A stretch of 64,000 nucleotides of DNA from Cephalotus follicularis (GCA_001972305.1 BDDD01000020.1:391981-455980), one strand, 5' to 3'. Positions 1-11,711 are shown, numbered from the stretch's first letter. Numbers and translations: made by a program. The notes: generated from the letters alone by a model not told the origin.

Positions 1-1227
1 TTCGTTCTTATATTTATGTTCATTAGGCGTGCGTAGGGTATGATGCACGTCCGTATTAGGCTCTTAATAGGAATGTATTCCTTTATGTTGTAATTGCCCC
101 ATACTTGGCAAGTTATGCTTTTATGTCATGTGGTATTGTTTTATTGTTGGAATTCTACTGGTTATCTTCGAGAGGTTCGAAGTCGTCGTTAGAGGTTCAG
201 AAGTGAATTAGACTTTAACATCCCCAATCGGTAACAGGAGTGAACCGATTCATCCTTCTATTACGTACGATTCCTTATATACTTACGTTGTACATACTGT
301 CAAATATAAATTTTATTGTAAATTTACACGGTTATATATTCGTTAGTACGGTTCACCGGTATTTGTTATGTATACGTTCTTATGGCGTGTTCCCATGTTA
401 GTTAAGTAGTACCAAACCCACAGTGTACAGCGATAGAGGATCGAGGCTGACGCGTGGTGGATTGATAGTGGGATGCTAGGTTTCTACTATCTTGTCCATT
501 GTAAATGATAGCCGCAACAGCCCATCAAATTGTTTATCCTATACCTTACGTCTGTTCAAACCCACTACGAGACCGGTTGAGGACCGTGGGCCCTAGTGGA
601 GGCATCAGTCACTGTAGGAGGTAGTTAGCTGATGTCGTTATTCGTATCTGTTTGTTAAGTTCGTAAAGTTATTATTATAATGTATATAGTTATTATACGT
701 TATATTTTCAACAAAAGAAATCTTTGTATATTGTTAAGTAAATAGCATGTAGAGTATCCTCCTTTTGCTATAGTTATGTTATTACCAAGAGGTAACCTCT
801 TGTTTTGTCCACCATGGAGAGTATCCTCCTTTTAGTTATTAAAGAAATTTGTTATCCAAAAGTAAACATTTACTATCAACTATAGTATTAAACCCATATA
901 TCGGGTATCAACCAAAGGTAGTAACTTTATATTCACCATCACCACACCTTATCGTGGTTTTGTCATATATGATTATATTCCATCGTATATGTCATTGTTG
1001 TAATGTTATGTCATCGTTACGTTCCTAAGTGTTTCTTATCGTAAAGTATCAGTAAGTATACGTTGAGAGTGTTCCTCACGCATGTAACAAATCAAAACCT
1101 TCTGATCGAATGCTTCCGCAAATTTATTTATGAATTGTTGAATGGATTGCTGGAATATTATTATGCTTATTTCTGATATCACCATATATGCTTGTCCAAT
1201 GTAAGTTGGGAAAAATGGGGTGTGACA
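1..1227 (+). mobile_element. Right part of a gypsy LTR (family F-related)
   Basis: The segment ends in GGGGTGTGACA at 1217-1227, the 3' LTR end used by the gypsy families here. Its last 60 bases resemble the end of the family F LTR at 61150-61213 (a shared CCATATATGCTTGTC block), which gives the plus orientation. The left end lies outside the window, so no target-site duplication can be checked. There is no primer-binding site after the end; transposase-like coding sequence follows at once, so this is a solo LTR or a 3' LTR sitting in a CACTA element. Short reading frames across it look incidental. Confidence 0.75.
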
Positions 1228-1422
1228 GGCCTGCGGGCAGTTCCCCCACCAGTTTGGGAGCAACTGATGGATATATGGTTGGATCCCCGTAGGCAGGTTA
1301 CCTCTTCAAGGCATAAGAACAATAGGTCTAGTGCAAGTCATCTTCCCTACACTGGAGGAAATCGCAGTATGAGCCAACGGCTGAATGAGGCGGTGCATAA
1401 CCGAGAACTTAATCTTTATTAA
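1228..1422 (+). pseudogene. Plant transposase (Transposase_24/Ptta-like) fragment
   Basis: The frame reads through a W-x2-L-x3-W pattern followed by KNNRSS and HLPYTGGNRSM. This matches the layout of the Transposase_24 (Ptta/En-Spm) domain, W..LV.YW...KNR...HTTGSKS, recalled from the family and not searched. The open frame begins upstream inside the LTR, so the true exon starts after the LTR junction at 1228 and its N-terminal part is missing. It stops at 1420-1422. It is probably one exon of the accessory transposase gene of the enclosing CACTA element. Confidence 0.6.
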
Positions 1423-1680
1423 CCATTTATTTCTTACTTGTTATCCATTAACTTGTATGGTTTTTTTATTTTTGTATTTATGAGAAAAATAATGAAGACT
1501 TGGTAGATCTTTTTAATAAATTTCACACTCCCAAAGGTGCTAGTGAGCCTTGTGAAGAAGTTGCTGCTTGCTTTGTAAGTTATACTTACAGTGAATTTAG
1601 TGTCAAGTGAATATGATTTTATTTGTGATGCAAATCTTGAGGAATAACATACATAATTTTTTTTATTGTTTCTTTGCAGA

Positions 1681-2275
1681 ATACGTACAAAAAGCTAAAG
1701 GCGGATGCTGCAATGAGAGGAGGAGGAGAAAGGGGGAGGGGGCATCATCACAACCACCTGGGCAGGTGGTTGACTTGGACATGTGGTTGGAGACAGTGGG
1801 AAAGCCGAAGAAGGGGTTAATTCGCGGCCTTGGAAATTTTATGAATGCTAAAAAGGCAAAGAAGAAGTATCAACCGAGCTCATCATCATGTAATGATCAT
1901 CGTGTGGAAAGCGGAGCTTCAGTTCATTGTGGTCCTGATCATACTCCTAGTGTGCCTGATGCGAGCGTGGAGGAGGTGGTTCAACGACATATTGGAGGAC
2001 TGCGTGAGGAACTTATGGCAGCCATGAGCGCGCAGATTGCAACTATTCAGGACATATTTGCAACGCATATGAGAGGGTCATATCCTGGAGCGGCGCACAA
2101 TACCCCAAATGCGACTACACACTTTGATCCTGCTGTTGGTCCTCACTTGGCTGCTTGTCCTGTTGTTTCGTCATCGCAGCAGACTTCATACGGTCCTCAG
2201 TTTGCTCCTCCATATCGGATTACTCACCCAGCAGCTCCTCCTGCGCAATTTGGTCAGCCTACCCCTTATCGGTAG
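1681..2275 (+). pseudogene. C-terminal exon of Ptta/En-Spm-type transposon protein
   Basis: After an acceptor-like TTTGCAG at 1673-1679 the sequence is open to TAG at 2273-2275. It holds a basic stretch, a KGLIRGLGNF motif resembling the G-x-V-x-GLG motif of Ptta proteins, and a low-complexity tail rich in P, Q, A and H. A preceding block at about 1484-1575 (reading ...NKFHTPKGASEPCEEV...) may be another exon. No transposase catalytic motif is visible. Together with 1228-1422 it looks like a decayed accessory gene; the exon boundaries are inferred. Confidence 0.5.
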
Positions 2276-2333
2276 CGTGCTTATCATGGCCCGCCTTCTC
2301 CATACCCTGATGTTCATATGTATCGGTCACAGC

Positions 2334-2374
2334 ATGATGATGATGATGATGATGATGATAATGAGGATAATGAT
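2334..2374 (+). repeat. (GAT)n microsatellite
   Basis: About nine perfect GAT/ATG units (2334-2360) followed by imperfect units. It lies just after the transposon-protein frame and would encode poly-Asp or poly-Met depending on frame. Confidence 0.9.
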
Positions 2375-2703
2375 TAGATGTGATTGGCCTCAAAGTTTCT
2401 TTAGGTAATAAGTTGAAATATTTGCATATTTTTCTTTGTTTTGGGATGATCTGCTATGTAAGGAATCAGCAAGGAGTTGAAGGACTTGCAGAAGGACCCT
2501 CTTGCTTCCTGTAGTGCTGGTTTGTTATTTATCATCTTATTCACTTCCACATAGTTGTATCCTACATTATACTAGGTGGGTTCCAGCGTGCTTGCATTAT
2601 ACACGTAGGATGTTATATTGTGAATGAGTAATTCAATTCATTTCTAACCATAGGATGTTATATTGTGAATTGTTTTATTGAAATTTGATGAATTACTATA
2701 CAG

Positions 2704-3871
2704 GTTCTTCGAGATGGACGATGGAGTGAACAAGATGCTACCATTTTAGTACCCGACAACATTATCTGTATCAAACTTGGTGATATAGTTCCGGCTGATG
2801 CTCATCTATTTGAGGGCGACCCATTGAAAATTGACCAGGTGAGTCTACTCTAACCATTTCCCTTCTTAGTATATGTCAAATTGGTTTAATAGCTGCATCA
2901 CAAAGAGAATGACTGCAATTGAAGAGATGGCTGGCATGGACGTGCTTTGCAGTGACAAGACTGGAACTCTGACATTGAACAAACTATATGTTGACAAAAA
3001 TCTTTTTGAGGTTGGTTGGCTAATGCATCTGCTTGCTCCTTTCAGATGTACTTCTTCCTAGCGGAATATAAGTGCTTTTCAATGTTTTATTGCTTAAACT
3101 TGTCAGGTTTTTGCAAAAGGAGTAGATGCAGACAGTGTAGTTCTGATGACAGCTCAAGCCTCTAGAACAGAGAATGAAGATGCAATAGATACTGCTATAG
3201 TTGGGATGCTGGCTGATCCCAAAGAGGTAGTCATTAACATTAGGAACTTTTTCCTTGTTTCTAAATAAATGTTAGCTATTTACTAATTCATATGTCAATA
3301 TGATTTAATCATTTTTGTTGCTTGCTTCTAAAAGGCACGTGCTGGGATTCAAGAAGTACACTTCCTTCCTTTTAATCCTACTGATAAGTGCACAGCATTA
3401 ACTTACATTGATGGTGATGGAAAAATTCATAGAGTTAGCAATGGTGAATCAGAGCAGGTAAATTCTCCTCAAAACCTTTTTAGTATGTAGTTGTTCATTG
3501 ATTGCCAGTATTTTGACCTAACTTTTATCTGATGAACATGTATGTGTTTAGATTCTAAATCTTGCCCACAACAAGTCGGACATTGAACGCAGAGTTCATG
3601 CTGTAATTGATTAGTTTGCAGAGCAAGGCTTACAATCTTTTGCTGTAACATACCAGGTAATTGTTCTCCTATTCTCTTTTCCAATTTCTTGGTATTAGAT
3701 GTCCCATATTTACTTTGTTGTGTTTACTTTAAACCTTAGTAGTCCATCCTGATTTCCAATTTCATGCCTATGCTCTGGTGGTGACAGCTTGGTTTTATGC
3801 TTCTGGCTCTCATATGGAAGTTTGAATTTCCCCCTTTCATGGTGCTTATCATTGCCATCCTCAGTGATGGT
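2704..3871 (+). pseudogene. Plasma-membrane H+-ATPase (P3A) gene fragment with introns
   Basis: Six exon-like blocks match plant proton-pump ATPases: 2704-2838 (actuator-domain part, ...[18 protein letters not shown]...), about 2890-3010 (with the phosphorylation motif DKTGT), 3107-3226, 3335-3457, 3552-3656 (nucleotide-binding domain) and 3788-3871 (a transmembrane segment, ...[10 protein letters not shown]...). Most are flanked by AG and GT, so introns are kept and this is not a processed copy. It is a pseudogene: the codon normally for Lys in VIDKFAE is TAG at 3612-3614, about 145 residues between blocks 1 and 2 are absent, and a large part is missing between blocks 5 and 6. It lies inside a CACTA-like element. 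Confidence 0.88.
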
Positions 3872-4038
3872 TTGTTCCACCATGGTACACCACTTTGTGT
3901 TTATTATCCTTTGTACAACTTCTTCTTGTGGAAATATTTTTCTTGATGCCTGTTTGTCTTAGCGAGTTTCCTGTTTTACTTAAATTTAGTCTCTTTTAAA
4001 ATTTTGAAATGGCAGTGTTGTTCTTGTTTATGTTGCAG

Positions 4039-4312
4039 GTTGCAGCCCTGAGGGCGGCTGGATGCCCTCAAGTTTGGGTTGTTACTTCTGACCATTGTCA
4101 ACTGCAAGCGGCATATGGAGCAGTATGTGTTTTCTCATAAATATTTTAAAACAAGTGGTCTGTATCTTTTGCAATTTCTTCACCCAAGTTATATACTTTA
4201 TCTTTGTTTGGTTGTGCTATATGAATGTCTGGATGTACTTGGTTATACTTTACACTGTCTCAATTATTTCCAGGGTGCATATGTTTGGAGTTCGAAAGCA
4301 TTGGTAACTGAG
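4039..4312 (+). pseudogene. YacP-like NYN-domain gene fragment
   Basis: Two exon blocks, 4039-4122 and 4274-4312, are bounded by AG acceptors and GTATGT/GTGAGG donors. They encode AALRAAGCPQVWVVTSDHCQ and GAYVWSSKALVTE, which I recognise as part of the plant YacP-like NYN (PIN-fold RNA-binding or nuclease) protein. The first and last exons are missing and no further exon is convincing up to 5280. It follows the H+-ATPase fragment in the same orientation although the two are unrelated genes, which suggests capture by a transposon. Confidence 0.65.
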
Positions 4313-5289
4313 GTGAGGCACGAGGATTTGCAATGGCATGATGTATGGTTTGTGTGTACGTGGTGATACTGTGCTCTCCCTATAACTTTGTGGAGGGCTG
4401 AGCCCAAATATGATTTTCATCAATCCATCATTAATTGAGATTAGAATGATATGATTTAGATTTAGGTGTGGTTTGCTGAGGGCTGAGCCCAAATATACCA
4501 GCTGTGTTTTTCTTTACATGGGGTATAGTCCGATAAACGAATACATCATGCCCGATTTTTGGGAGAATTTAAGAGTTAAATTTATTTGAGTTGATCTTTT
4601 TGCTTGCTTGACTTTGATTTAAATGTTTATACTTATAACACTTCTTGAAGTATGACTTATACCTAGCTAAATGTTTATACATCATGCCTGATATTTCTGT
4701 TTGCAAAAGATCTTGGAGTATATTTGTGTTTTCTGAGCTAGATATGTAAATGTATGCATGTTTAATTTTTTCAGTTTATATGCAGATGATATTGAAGATG
4801 AGAAAAGGGAGCTAGAACATTCTTCTCTTTAAGAAACATTGGATATGGAGCTCAAAGATCTGGATAAGAGACTTTAACAAAAGGAGGTTAATTACTGTCT
4901 AGATTGCAGCTGCTAGTGTCATGTATATATTGCAGCCTAATTGTACACAAATTGCTATAAATCTGTTGACATATTGTAGATTTTAGGATGTAAATTTTGA
5001 GTGGATCATATTTCTTATAATTATATCAAAAAATTGTATAACAAGTGGTATAAGCTTGTTGAAAAGACTCACTCCTGTCAATTTTTTTTCTAACGAATTG
5101 ACAATTTTTCTTTTATACAGTTGCTCACGTACTTGCAATCTTTGGATCAGCACATAGGAATCAAAGAAAATGTTAATTGCAAATCATTGTAGTGGTTGCT
5201 TGTCCACCAAACAATGTAACTTATAATAGACCAAAAGTCACTGATCACAACAACCATTGTAGCAAAATTTATATAATTCTCTTACTCTA
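4313..5289. other. AT-rich stretch, no recognised gene
   Basis: Intron-like or spacer DNA inside the CACTA-like element. It holds two copies of a GAGGGCTGAGCCCAAATAT block (about 4394-4412 and 4478-4496). I see no coding region, RNA gene or element terminus. Confidence 0.5.
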
Positions 5290-5412
5290 ATTTACCGACC
5301 GCTTAAATATTTCCCGACCGCTCACGGCGGTCGGGAACCATCGTAAAATTTTATTGAATTTCAAAATTCTTGAAAATTCCCAACCGCTTGAATATTTTCT
5401 GACCGCTATAGC
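5290..5412. repeat. CACTA subterminal repeats, left part
   Basis: CCGACCGCTT/CCGACCGCTC units with a GGCGGTCGGG partner at about 5323. The array is cut at 5412 by a solo LTR and resumes at 8140. Confidence 0.75.
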
Positions 5413-8139
5413 TGTAACGCCCGGTATTTTCCTAAATGTAATATTTCCATTTATGATGTAATCATTAAACTTGATTTTATGGGAATGTTGAGTTTTGGGC
5501 TCAAAGGATGCTTGCAAACCCTACTTATGACTTTGGAAATGGAATGTGTTAAAAGCTTGAAACGGCACTGTTTTGGGACAAAGACATCGACGTCTTTGGA
5601 AAGACGTCGACGCCTTTGGAGACAGAGGTACACGTGAATGAACGTCGACATGAAGAGAAGGCATCGACACCTTCTTACAAAAAGAGAAAAGACATCGACG
5701 TCTAAGGAAAGACGTCGACGCCTTTGTAAGAATGGCTATCACGTTCTTCGTCGGCAGAATAACATGCAAGGGGGATTTTTATAAGGCTTTACCAGACGCC
5801 TTTTCGAGTGCATTATGACGTGTTAATCACAATGATGTGTTGCCTAGAATGTTCCGAAACCTGCCCTCACATGGAACATGCAAGGAATATACAGCCTAAC
5901 ATGCAACCTTGAAAAAGGGAAGGTTAGAAAACAAAAAGAAATGCAGAAAGAAGGAAAGTGGGAGAGATCTCGGGGATGACCTGTTGAATGCCAGAAGAAA
6001 GATGTTTGGGGGAGCCATCTGCATAAGAATATCCCTCCCCACTTATCTCTCTCGTTTTATAACACCAGAAGAAAGAGAGGGAATAAAACAGTGAGTGTGT
6101 GTGTGCCATTGTTGAGCAAGGGAGCTTGGAGCTTGCACACCAACTGCTAGGATGAACCAGGGAGCTTCCAAGCCGTACCTGGGGACTCAAGTGACTTCGT
6201 GGAATACTAAAAGAGGTGGACTTTCCAGTTCCTAACTTGGAACATTAAGGTAGGGGAAAGTGATGGATTTATATGTGCATTTTGAGTTCTAAGTTAATGT
6301 ATAGCATGGTGAGTTGCATGTTAATGATTGGATTGAGATTATGGACTTGTTGTAGTGTTACTGTGATACACTGAGTTGATCATGCATGTACTATTACATG
6401 AATACGTGAATCTGTTGTGTAAAGGATGGATTTGTTAATGGCTTGGTGTGTTAAAATTGTGGAAAACACGTTCTGGGTTGTAAAGACATCAACGCCCATG
6501 TAAAGACGTCGATGCCTTTGTGTGAATATGTGAAAGACATCGATGTCTTTTGATTGACATCGACGTCTTTTCTGGAAAAATCGTTGAACTGTAATGTCCA
6601 TTTCATATGGCCATTTAAGCCACTTGGGATCGCCTATTTGATTTCCATTTGATGTTCTGGTTATGTTGCTGTTAACCAGTAGCATTACTTACACGTTTAA
6701 AGAGTGATATTCGTTTATATAAGGGATTGAAAGGTTGGATTCTACCCTTTAGAACCAGGACTCGCAAACTGATACCCTATGATATGAAAAAGACATCGAC
6801 GCCTTAAGGAATGACATCGACGTCTTTCCTCCTGTACAGTAGAACTTCACTTGAATGGGAACCGCTAGACCCGAATCGACTCTAGGGATTGAAAGGGATT
6901 GAAGGAATGACATCGACGCCTTTCGTGTGATTTGCATTATGGTTGCTTTCCCAAAAGTGTTAAACCATTTTGAAAAGCTTGCATCATTTGGGTATGAAAA
7001 TGTATATTTGTCAACACACGAATTTATATATTTTCAAAATGTTTGGGGAAGTATTTCCAATGACAGAGAACTGTTTTAAAGGTTTGATTATGAAACCAAA
7101 TGTAATTTGCGAAAATGTATAATTTATGAATGCATATATTTTCGAAATGATTGGGGAAGTATTTCCAAAGAAAGAGAAATGTATTGTTTGAAGTTTATGA
7201 CTTATTACAACTTGTGAACGGAAAAGTATATTTTAAACAAATATATTTGATCAAGTAATTATATGTAATTTCTTGACTTGTACTGTGAAATGCTTGTGCT
7301 TGTTGATTATTGGCCATCGCGCTAATAACTTGTTGATTATTAGTCGCCGTGCTAATAACTTGTTGATTACTTAGCCACTGTGCTAGTAACTTGCTGTTGG
7401 TTTAGCCGCCTTGCTAAACAACTTATTGAGGACTTCCTCCAAAACCGTTTGGGAGGGAGCAAGAGTGCATCACGTTGGGGCCAGGAGGTGGCGACGGTCA
7501 TGACGACTGGTTTGTCTGGTTCCTTTTTGGGAACATATTTACTGCTTGTGTTGATATAACTTTTGAGTTATACTTGTATTGTGAGTATGCATATATTTTT
7601 ATATGTACACACAGAGGTATTCTACTGTAAAAATTACATGTCATGGCTCATCATTATGCATTCATTCATGATACTCTTTATCTTATGACTCGAACTGTAT
7701 TTATGGATTTATTCACTTAGCCGAGTGAGGACAAAGGCTAACCCCTACTGTAACAGATTGATGGAGTAGTCTTGATATGGAGCATGCACGGAGACTTAAA
7801 GAGAAGGCTTGGATATTCTCTTTTTATATTTGAGTTGTTGAACATTTATCATGATATGTATTTGGGATTATTTGTAACATGGTTTACATTGTTATCTCGT
7901 ACTGATGTATTATTTCACGCTCCGTTTGGGCGATCAACAGTTATATTTGGGATATTGATAACTTGTTGGCATCACGTAGTATGGGATGCGTGATGTGTTT
8001 TTATATTCGGCTCGTTTAAGTTATTGCTTCCGCCATCGAAGGTTTTAAATTATCGGTATTTTGCATGAGCTGGATTATTTTATGTTGATTGCCTTACCAT
8101 TTATATGTTGTCTATGTCGTGGAAAGACGGGGTGTGACA
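5413..8139 (+). mobile_element. Solo LTR of gypsy family A, TSD ATAGC
   Basis: Begins TGTAACGCCCGG and ends GGGGTGTGACA, 2727 bp, with a perfect 5-bp duplication ATAGC at 5408-5412 and 8140-8144. It matches, in the other orientation, the LTRs of element A at 21834-24591. No internal gag-pol remains, so it probably arose by recombination between two LTRs. It holds paired near-palindromes of the type AAAGACGTCGACGCCTTT (5578-5618, 5690-5730, 6482-6580, 6787-6830, 6905-6925). Confidence 0.93.
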
Positions 8140-8632
8140 ATAGCGGTCGGCAAATCCTTATAAAATTAATTTAATTGAAAAGTTATCGTTAATTGCCGAC
8201 CGCTTAAAGATTCACCGACCGCCACATCGGTCGGGAAACCATTACAAAACTAATTTAATTTCGCAATTTATGTTTGATTCGCCGACTGCTTGAAGATTCG
8301 CAAACCGCCAATTGCGGTCGGCGAAACATTACAAAACCAATTTAATTTCACAAATTTATTTTATTTTGCCGACCGCTTACTACATTAGCCGACCGCCGTA
8401 GCGGTCGGTAAACCCTCATAAAATTTATTTTCTGACAGTGATCAACAGCAACCGCTTCCCTTTCCGACCGCATATGCGGTTGGAAAATGATACAGGCGGT
8501 CGGGGAAACAGTCGGCCTACAATCGGTGACCCATTTATAAGCGGCCGCTATTGCGGTCAGCTAGGCGGTCGGGAAAGCCTTTCGCCGACCGCCTTTATGG
8601 TTTCCCCGACCGCTTTGGCGTTCGGCAAATGT
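8140..8632. repeat. CACTA subterminal repeats, right part
   Basis: A dozen or so CCGACCGC and GCGGTCGG units, often as facing pairs a few bases apart (for example 8389-8409 and 8464-8484). Such arrays are where CACTA transposase-associated proteins bind in well-studied families. Here the paired units could also fold as hairpins. Confidence 0.75.
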
Positions 8633-8648
8633 CCTTTCTCTAGTAGTG
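8633..8648 (+). repeat. CACTA right terminal inverted repeat end
   Basis: CCTTTCTCTAGTAGTG; the reverse complement begins CACTACTAGAG. The putative 3-bp target duplication on the right would be TAA (8649-8651), but the left end is not available to confirm it. Confidence 0.7.
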
Positions 8649-8745
8649 TAACCAATGCCATCAGCATTAGTAGTACTTAAGCGATAGCAGAAGTGCGATT
8701 GGCTTAGGCTAAAGGTCTTCGTGGCATGAGGGTCAAGTGGGAGAT
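8649..8745 (+). other. Possible 3' tail and polypurine tract of a copia element
   Basis: Sequence just before a putative LTR start, ending in AAGTGGGAGAT (8735-8745), a polypurine tract of copia type directly before TGTTGGAG. No coding domain is recognisable. Confidence 0.4.
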
Positions 8746-10160
8746 TGTTGGAGTAGGGGTGTCCCTGCATGCCATGAGGTGGCTCTGCATAAATATATAT
8801 GTATGTATGAGATGCACTCCTTAACTGGAGATATCTCTTTGAGCCACGAGGCGACTGCATGTATATATAATACACTCTCTATTTATACAATCTGAATTCC
8901 TTTTCGTGTTTTGTAGTGCATATTCAATCAACAATGGCAACCCGCTATATGTATATCCCAAACCATCTTAAATGGATCGGGTGATGACCATGTCATCTGA
9001 GTACACATATAGTGCCCTGTTGTTCAAGGGGTTGGATCTCATGCCTGAGAGGTTATGAGAATGAGATCCTTACTCCCTTATGACAGAACGTTCCAAGCCA
9101 TAGGTTCACTTTCTTAAGGCAATAGATGAACCGTAAAGACTTGTCGTATTATGCTTGCTCCCGGGTTTAGTGGAGGATGGATTATCTCATTACCATTTGG
9201 ATTTATCCTAAAGCGTAATGCAGGGTTCGTGCTAAGGAGCATGAGACTGAACAGACCCACCATAGGAAACCTATTTGGAAAGTCATACCAATGTCAATAG
9301 GATTCCGGTAGTCTCGGTAGTGTATAGTCTATGGTGACTAGTAGACCATTCGTGGACTATGTTGTGTCCTCAGACCTCAGCGGCTGGCATGCATAGTGTT
9401 GTAACTGCTTGGCTTTGATTTCCGCCATCCCCAGCACAAGCCACGTGTTGGCAAAAGGGTTGTCTTTGGGCCTTGTGGGAGCTTCATTGAGATGTATGGG
9501 CAATTTCACAATAAGGGATCATCACACCCGTATGAAGGGTGATCGGCTCTATATTATTTATGTCGTTTGAGACTCATAAAACCCTGATTAGGTATACGCA
9601 AACTGGAAACGGGGTTTCCGGGGATGTTTGCCGAAAGTCTCAACACGTACGTGAATTTATAGTTATCGTGACTTTACCTAGGGGTGACATTATTCCGGAC
9701 CCTAGTTCACGGTCGGAGCTAAGTATGACATAGTATATATGACACATATGCCGATGACTGGATAAAGTACTAGTTTACTAGATGTCGACTTATAGACGTA
9801 GTTAATTCTACAGATCCGGGGGGTGATGGGATTCACACCGGGGATGTTTTAATAGTCGGGGACTATTGGGATAGTCGTACCAAAACTCATGGGATGTTCT
9901 GAGAAATTTATAGTCATACCGGATTCAAACCGGGCTTTCGGGTCCCACCTGATTATTGGAAAAGCGATGCATGCTACACACATGCTAGCTTGGCGAAAAA
10001 TCTAGTTTTAACTAGTATATATTAATTTTGTATTAGTGGTTTATTTATTTATTTAAATTTACCACCGTATTATCAAATTGATATACTAAGAGAAACCACA
10101 GTGGGAGTATGTTTAACATACCGTGTGCAGGGTGCATATAATTAAAACATTGAGAGAAAC
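8746..10160 (+). mobile_element. Putative copia-type LTR or non-coding element remnant
   Basis: Starts TGTTGGAGTAGGGG directly after a polypurine tract. It is non-coding throughout, and a possible end lies at GAGAAACA (about 10153-10160). No second copy is in the window and no primer-binding site follows, so both the LTR status and the right boundary are tentative. Confidence 0.35.
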
Positions 10161-10991
10161 AATTTTAATAAAAGAGAAAACAAAAGTCACATTGCTTAGT
10201 TGTTTTTGTGCTTTCGGTCTTGGCATTTTTGGACACGCCATTTAGCGCCTGGTAACGCGCTTGATAGGGGAGAAGCACGCTACACGTGCGATGGCGCCTG
10301 GTGCGAGCTTCTGGCCGGAGTAGATGATGCCTTCAAAGCCGGTGGCCGGGGAAAGGAGCGGACTCTCATCCACGGTACTCTCCTTTCTCTCTCCCCCCGT
10401 TTTTCTCCTTCTCTCTCTCTGTTTTTTGGCCCAACGCTTTGTACGTCTCCCACTGTCGGCGCCTCTTCCGCCGCCGACAGTCACTGTGGATGGAGCCAAC
10501 CGTTGGCTCTGCCTACCTTGGCCTTAGACTAGGCGTTTTCGGTGCGTTTTCGGCCGGTTTCGCGCATCTGAGTCGACCCTGGCGACTTAGTGCGTTGTGA
10601 GCCGTGACTCGGCATTCCACACCGATTGACATCGAGTCTTGAGGTTGGTTGTGTCGGCCGTGCTTTGTAGGTGCCAGTTGTGGTGGTGCGGTGTCGCGGC
10701 GATCATGTTTTCTCTGGGCAGGTTGACTCGCTGCCTTCTGTTCACCACATTCCATGCCGAGTCTCACCGAGTCTCGGCCACTAGTGGCTTTGTCGTGTGT
10801 TTGGCGTCGACATATGTCATCGTCGGTCCATGGTAAGTCGTTCGAGTCGCACTGAGTCCAAACTCAATGAGTCACCGCCACTGTTCACAGCCGTCCTGGG
10901 CACTTCTTGCCCTGTCTCCACCAGAAACGAGTTGAACAGATTTTTTGGAGTCCGTTGGTGTCTTGGTTGAAGTTTTCGTGGACTGGCCGGA
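10161..10991. other. GC-rich non-coding block with GAGTC/GACTC motifs
   Basis: The part from 10240 to 10990 is much richer in G and C than its surroundings and includes a CT-rich tract (10380-10430). Between 10570 and 10870 the short words GAGTC, CGAGTC and GACTCG recur about a dozen times. Open frames on both strands lack any recognised domain. It may be the rest of the element to the left. Confidence 0.35.
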
Positions 10992-11711
10992 TGTCACACC
11001 CCGTCGTTCGATTCCGTTAGGCACAAGCGTATATGGTAATATCAGAAATAAATATAATATTCCAGCATTCAATTCAACAATTCGTATATAAGCGGAAGCA
11101 TTCAGTAAGCCAGAATATAAAATACAAGTCATCCGCACGCAGCCTATACTACGTGCAGGCACAAACCAACAATATCCTTATACATAAGGAAGTACAACAA
11201 CATCACGGGGTATGAACCGTTCATTACAAATACCATACATCATAAAAAAAATAACAACCTTAAGATAGAAAGAAGCTTTCCACGCTTAAGCAGCAACTCC
11301 CCGAATGCCTAAAACTTAATATGAAATTGTAGGGGGTTAGCAGTTGTCCTCACTTGGCTAACTAGGAAGATAAAGCATGTAATTGAATCTATAAATGTAA
11401 ATATGCATGACAGTTAAATGAAATGACATATATATATATATATAGTATTCCAATATATACGCAATCAAGCCAAGTGGCCATAGACAGTACAATGCAAGAA
11501 TACCGTACAAGGGTACAATCAATCAGTATAGTGGTTTGGGTGTCACATGTCGCTAACTCCTAGCACCAACTGTGCACCACCTATCTATCACCCTACACTC
11601 CGAAGATGATAGATCAGGTCAATTACTACCGGCATTAGTGGGCAGTTTAACAATCAAGTTTTGCATTGTAGACAGTTTGGGTGGATACTCTAGCCAACTC
11701 ATGGCACATAG
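10992..11711 (-). mobile_element. Gypsy family F LTR, 3' part, minus strand
   Basis: Starts TGTCACACCCCG. Read on the minus strand it follows the last ~720 bp of the family F LTR (60480-61213), including the block around GTCACATGTCGCTAACTCC. It is cut at 11711 by insertion of element G. The rest of this LTR copy is not found on the far side of the nest. Confidence 0.8.

Larger units (their letters stand above)
1228..8648 (+). mobile_element. CACTA (En/Spm) transposon, right part, with captured gene fragments
   Basis: The right terminus reads CTCTAGTAGTG at 8638-8648; its reverse complement starts CACTACTAGAG, the CACTA terminal type. About 600 bp next to it is filled with alternating CCGACCGC and GCGGTCGG subterminal repeats. 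Plant transposase-like coding remnants lie at 1228-2275. Between them sit exon fragments of two host genes in the same direction. The left terminus is not in the window, because an LTR occupies 1-1227. A 2.7-kb solo LTR (5413-8139) splits the subterminal array. That everything from 1228 to 8648 is one element is inference from shared orientation and the defined right end. Confidence 0.65.

Noticed and set aside
2873-3061. Functional P-type ATPase gene
   Set aside because: DKTGT is present, but large parts of the pump are missing and one exon has an in-frame TAG.
5521-6937. Minus-strand frames repeating KASTSF/RRRC/DVDVF-type peptides
   Set aside because: Translations of the palindrome clusters in the LTR; they are interrupted and differ between LTR copies.
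10200-10836. Open frames of up to 110 codons in the GC-rich block
   Set aside because: GC-rich sequence gives long open frames on both strands by chance; no domain, and composition is low-complexity in places.
11425-11445. TA-repeat as promoter
   Set aside because: A simple (TA)n microsatellite in a truncated LTR; no gene follows.
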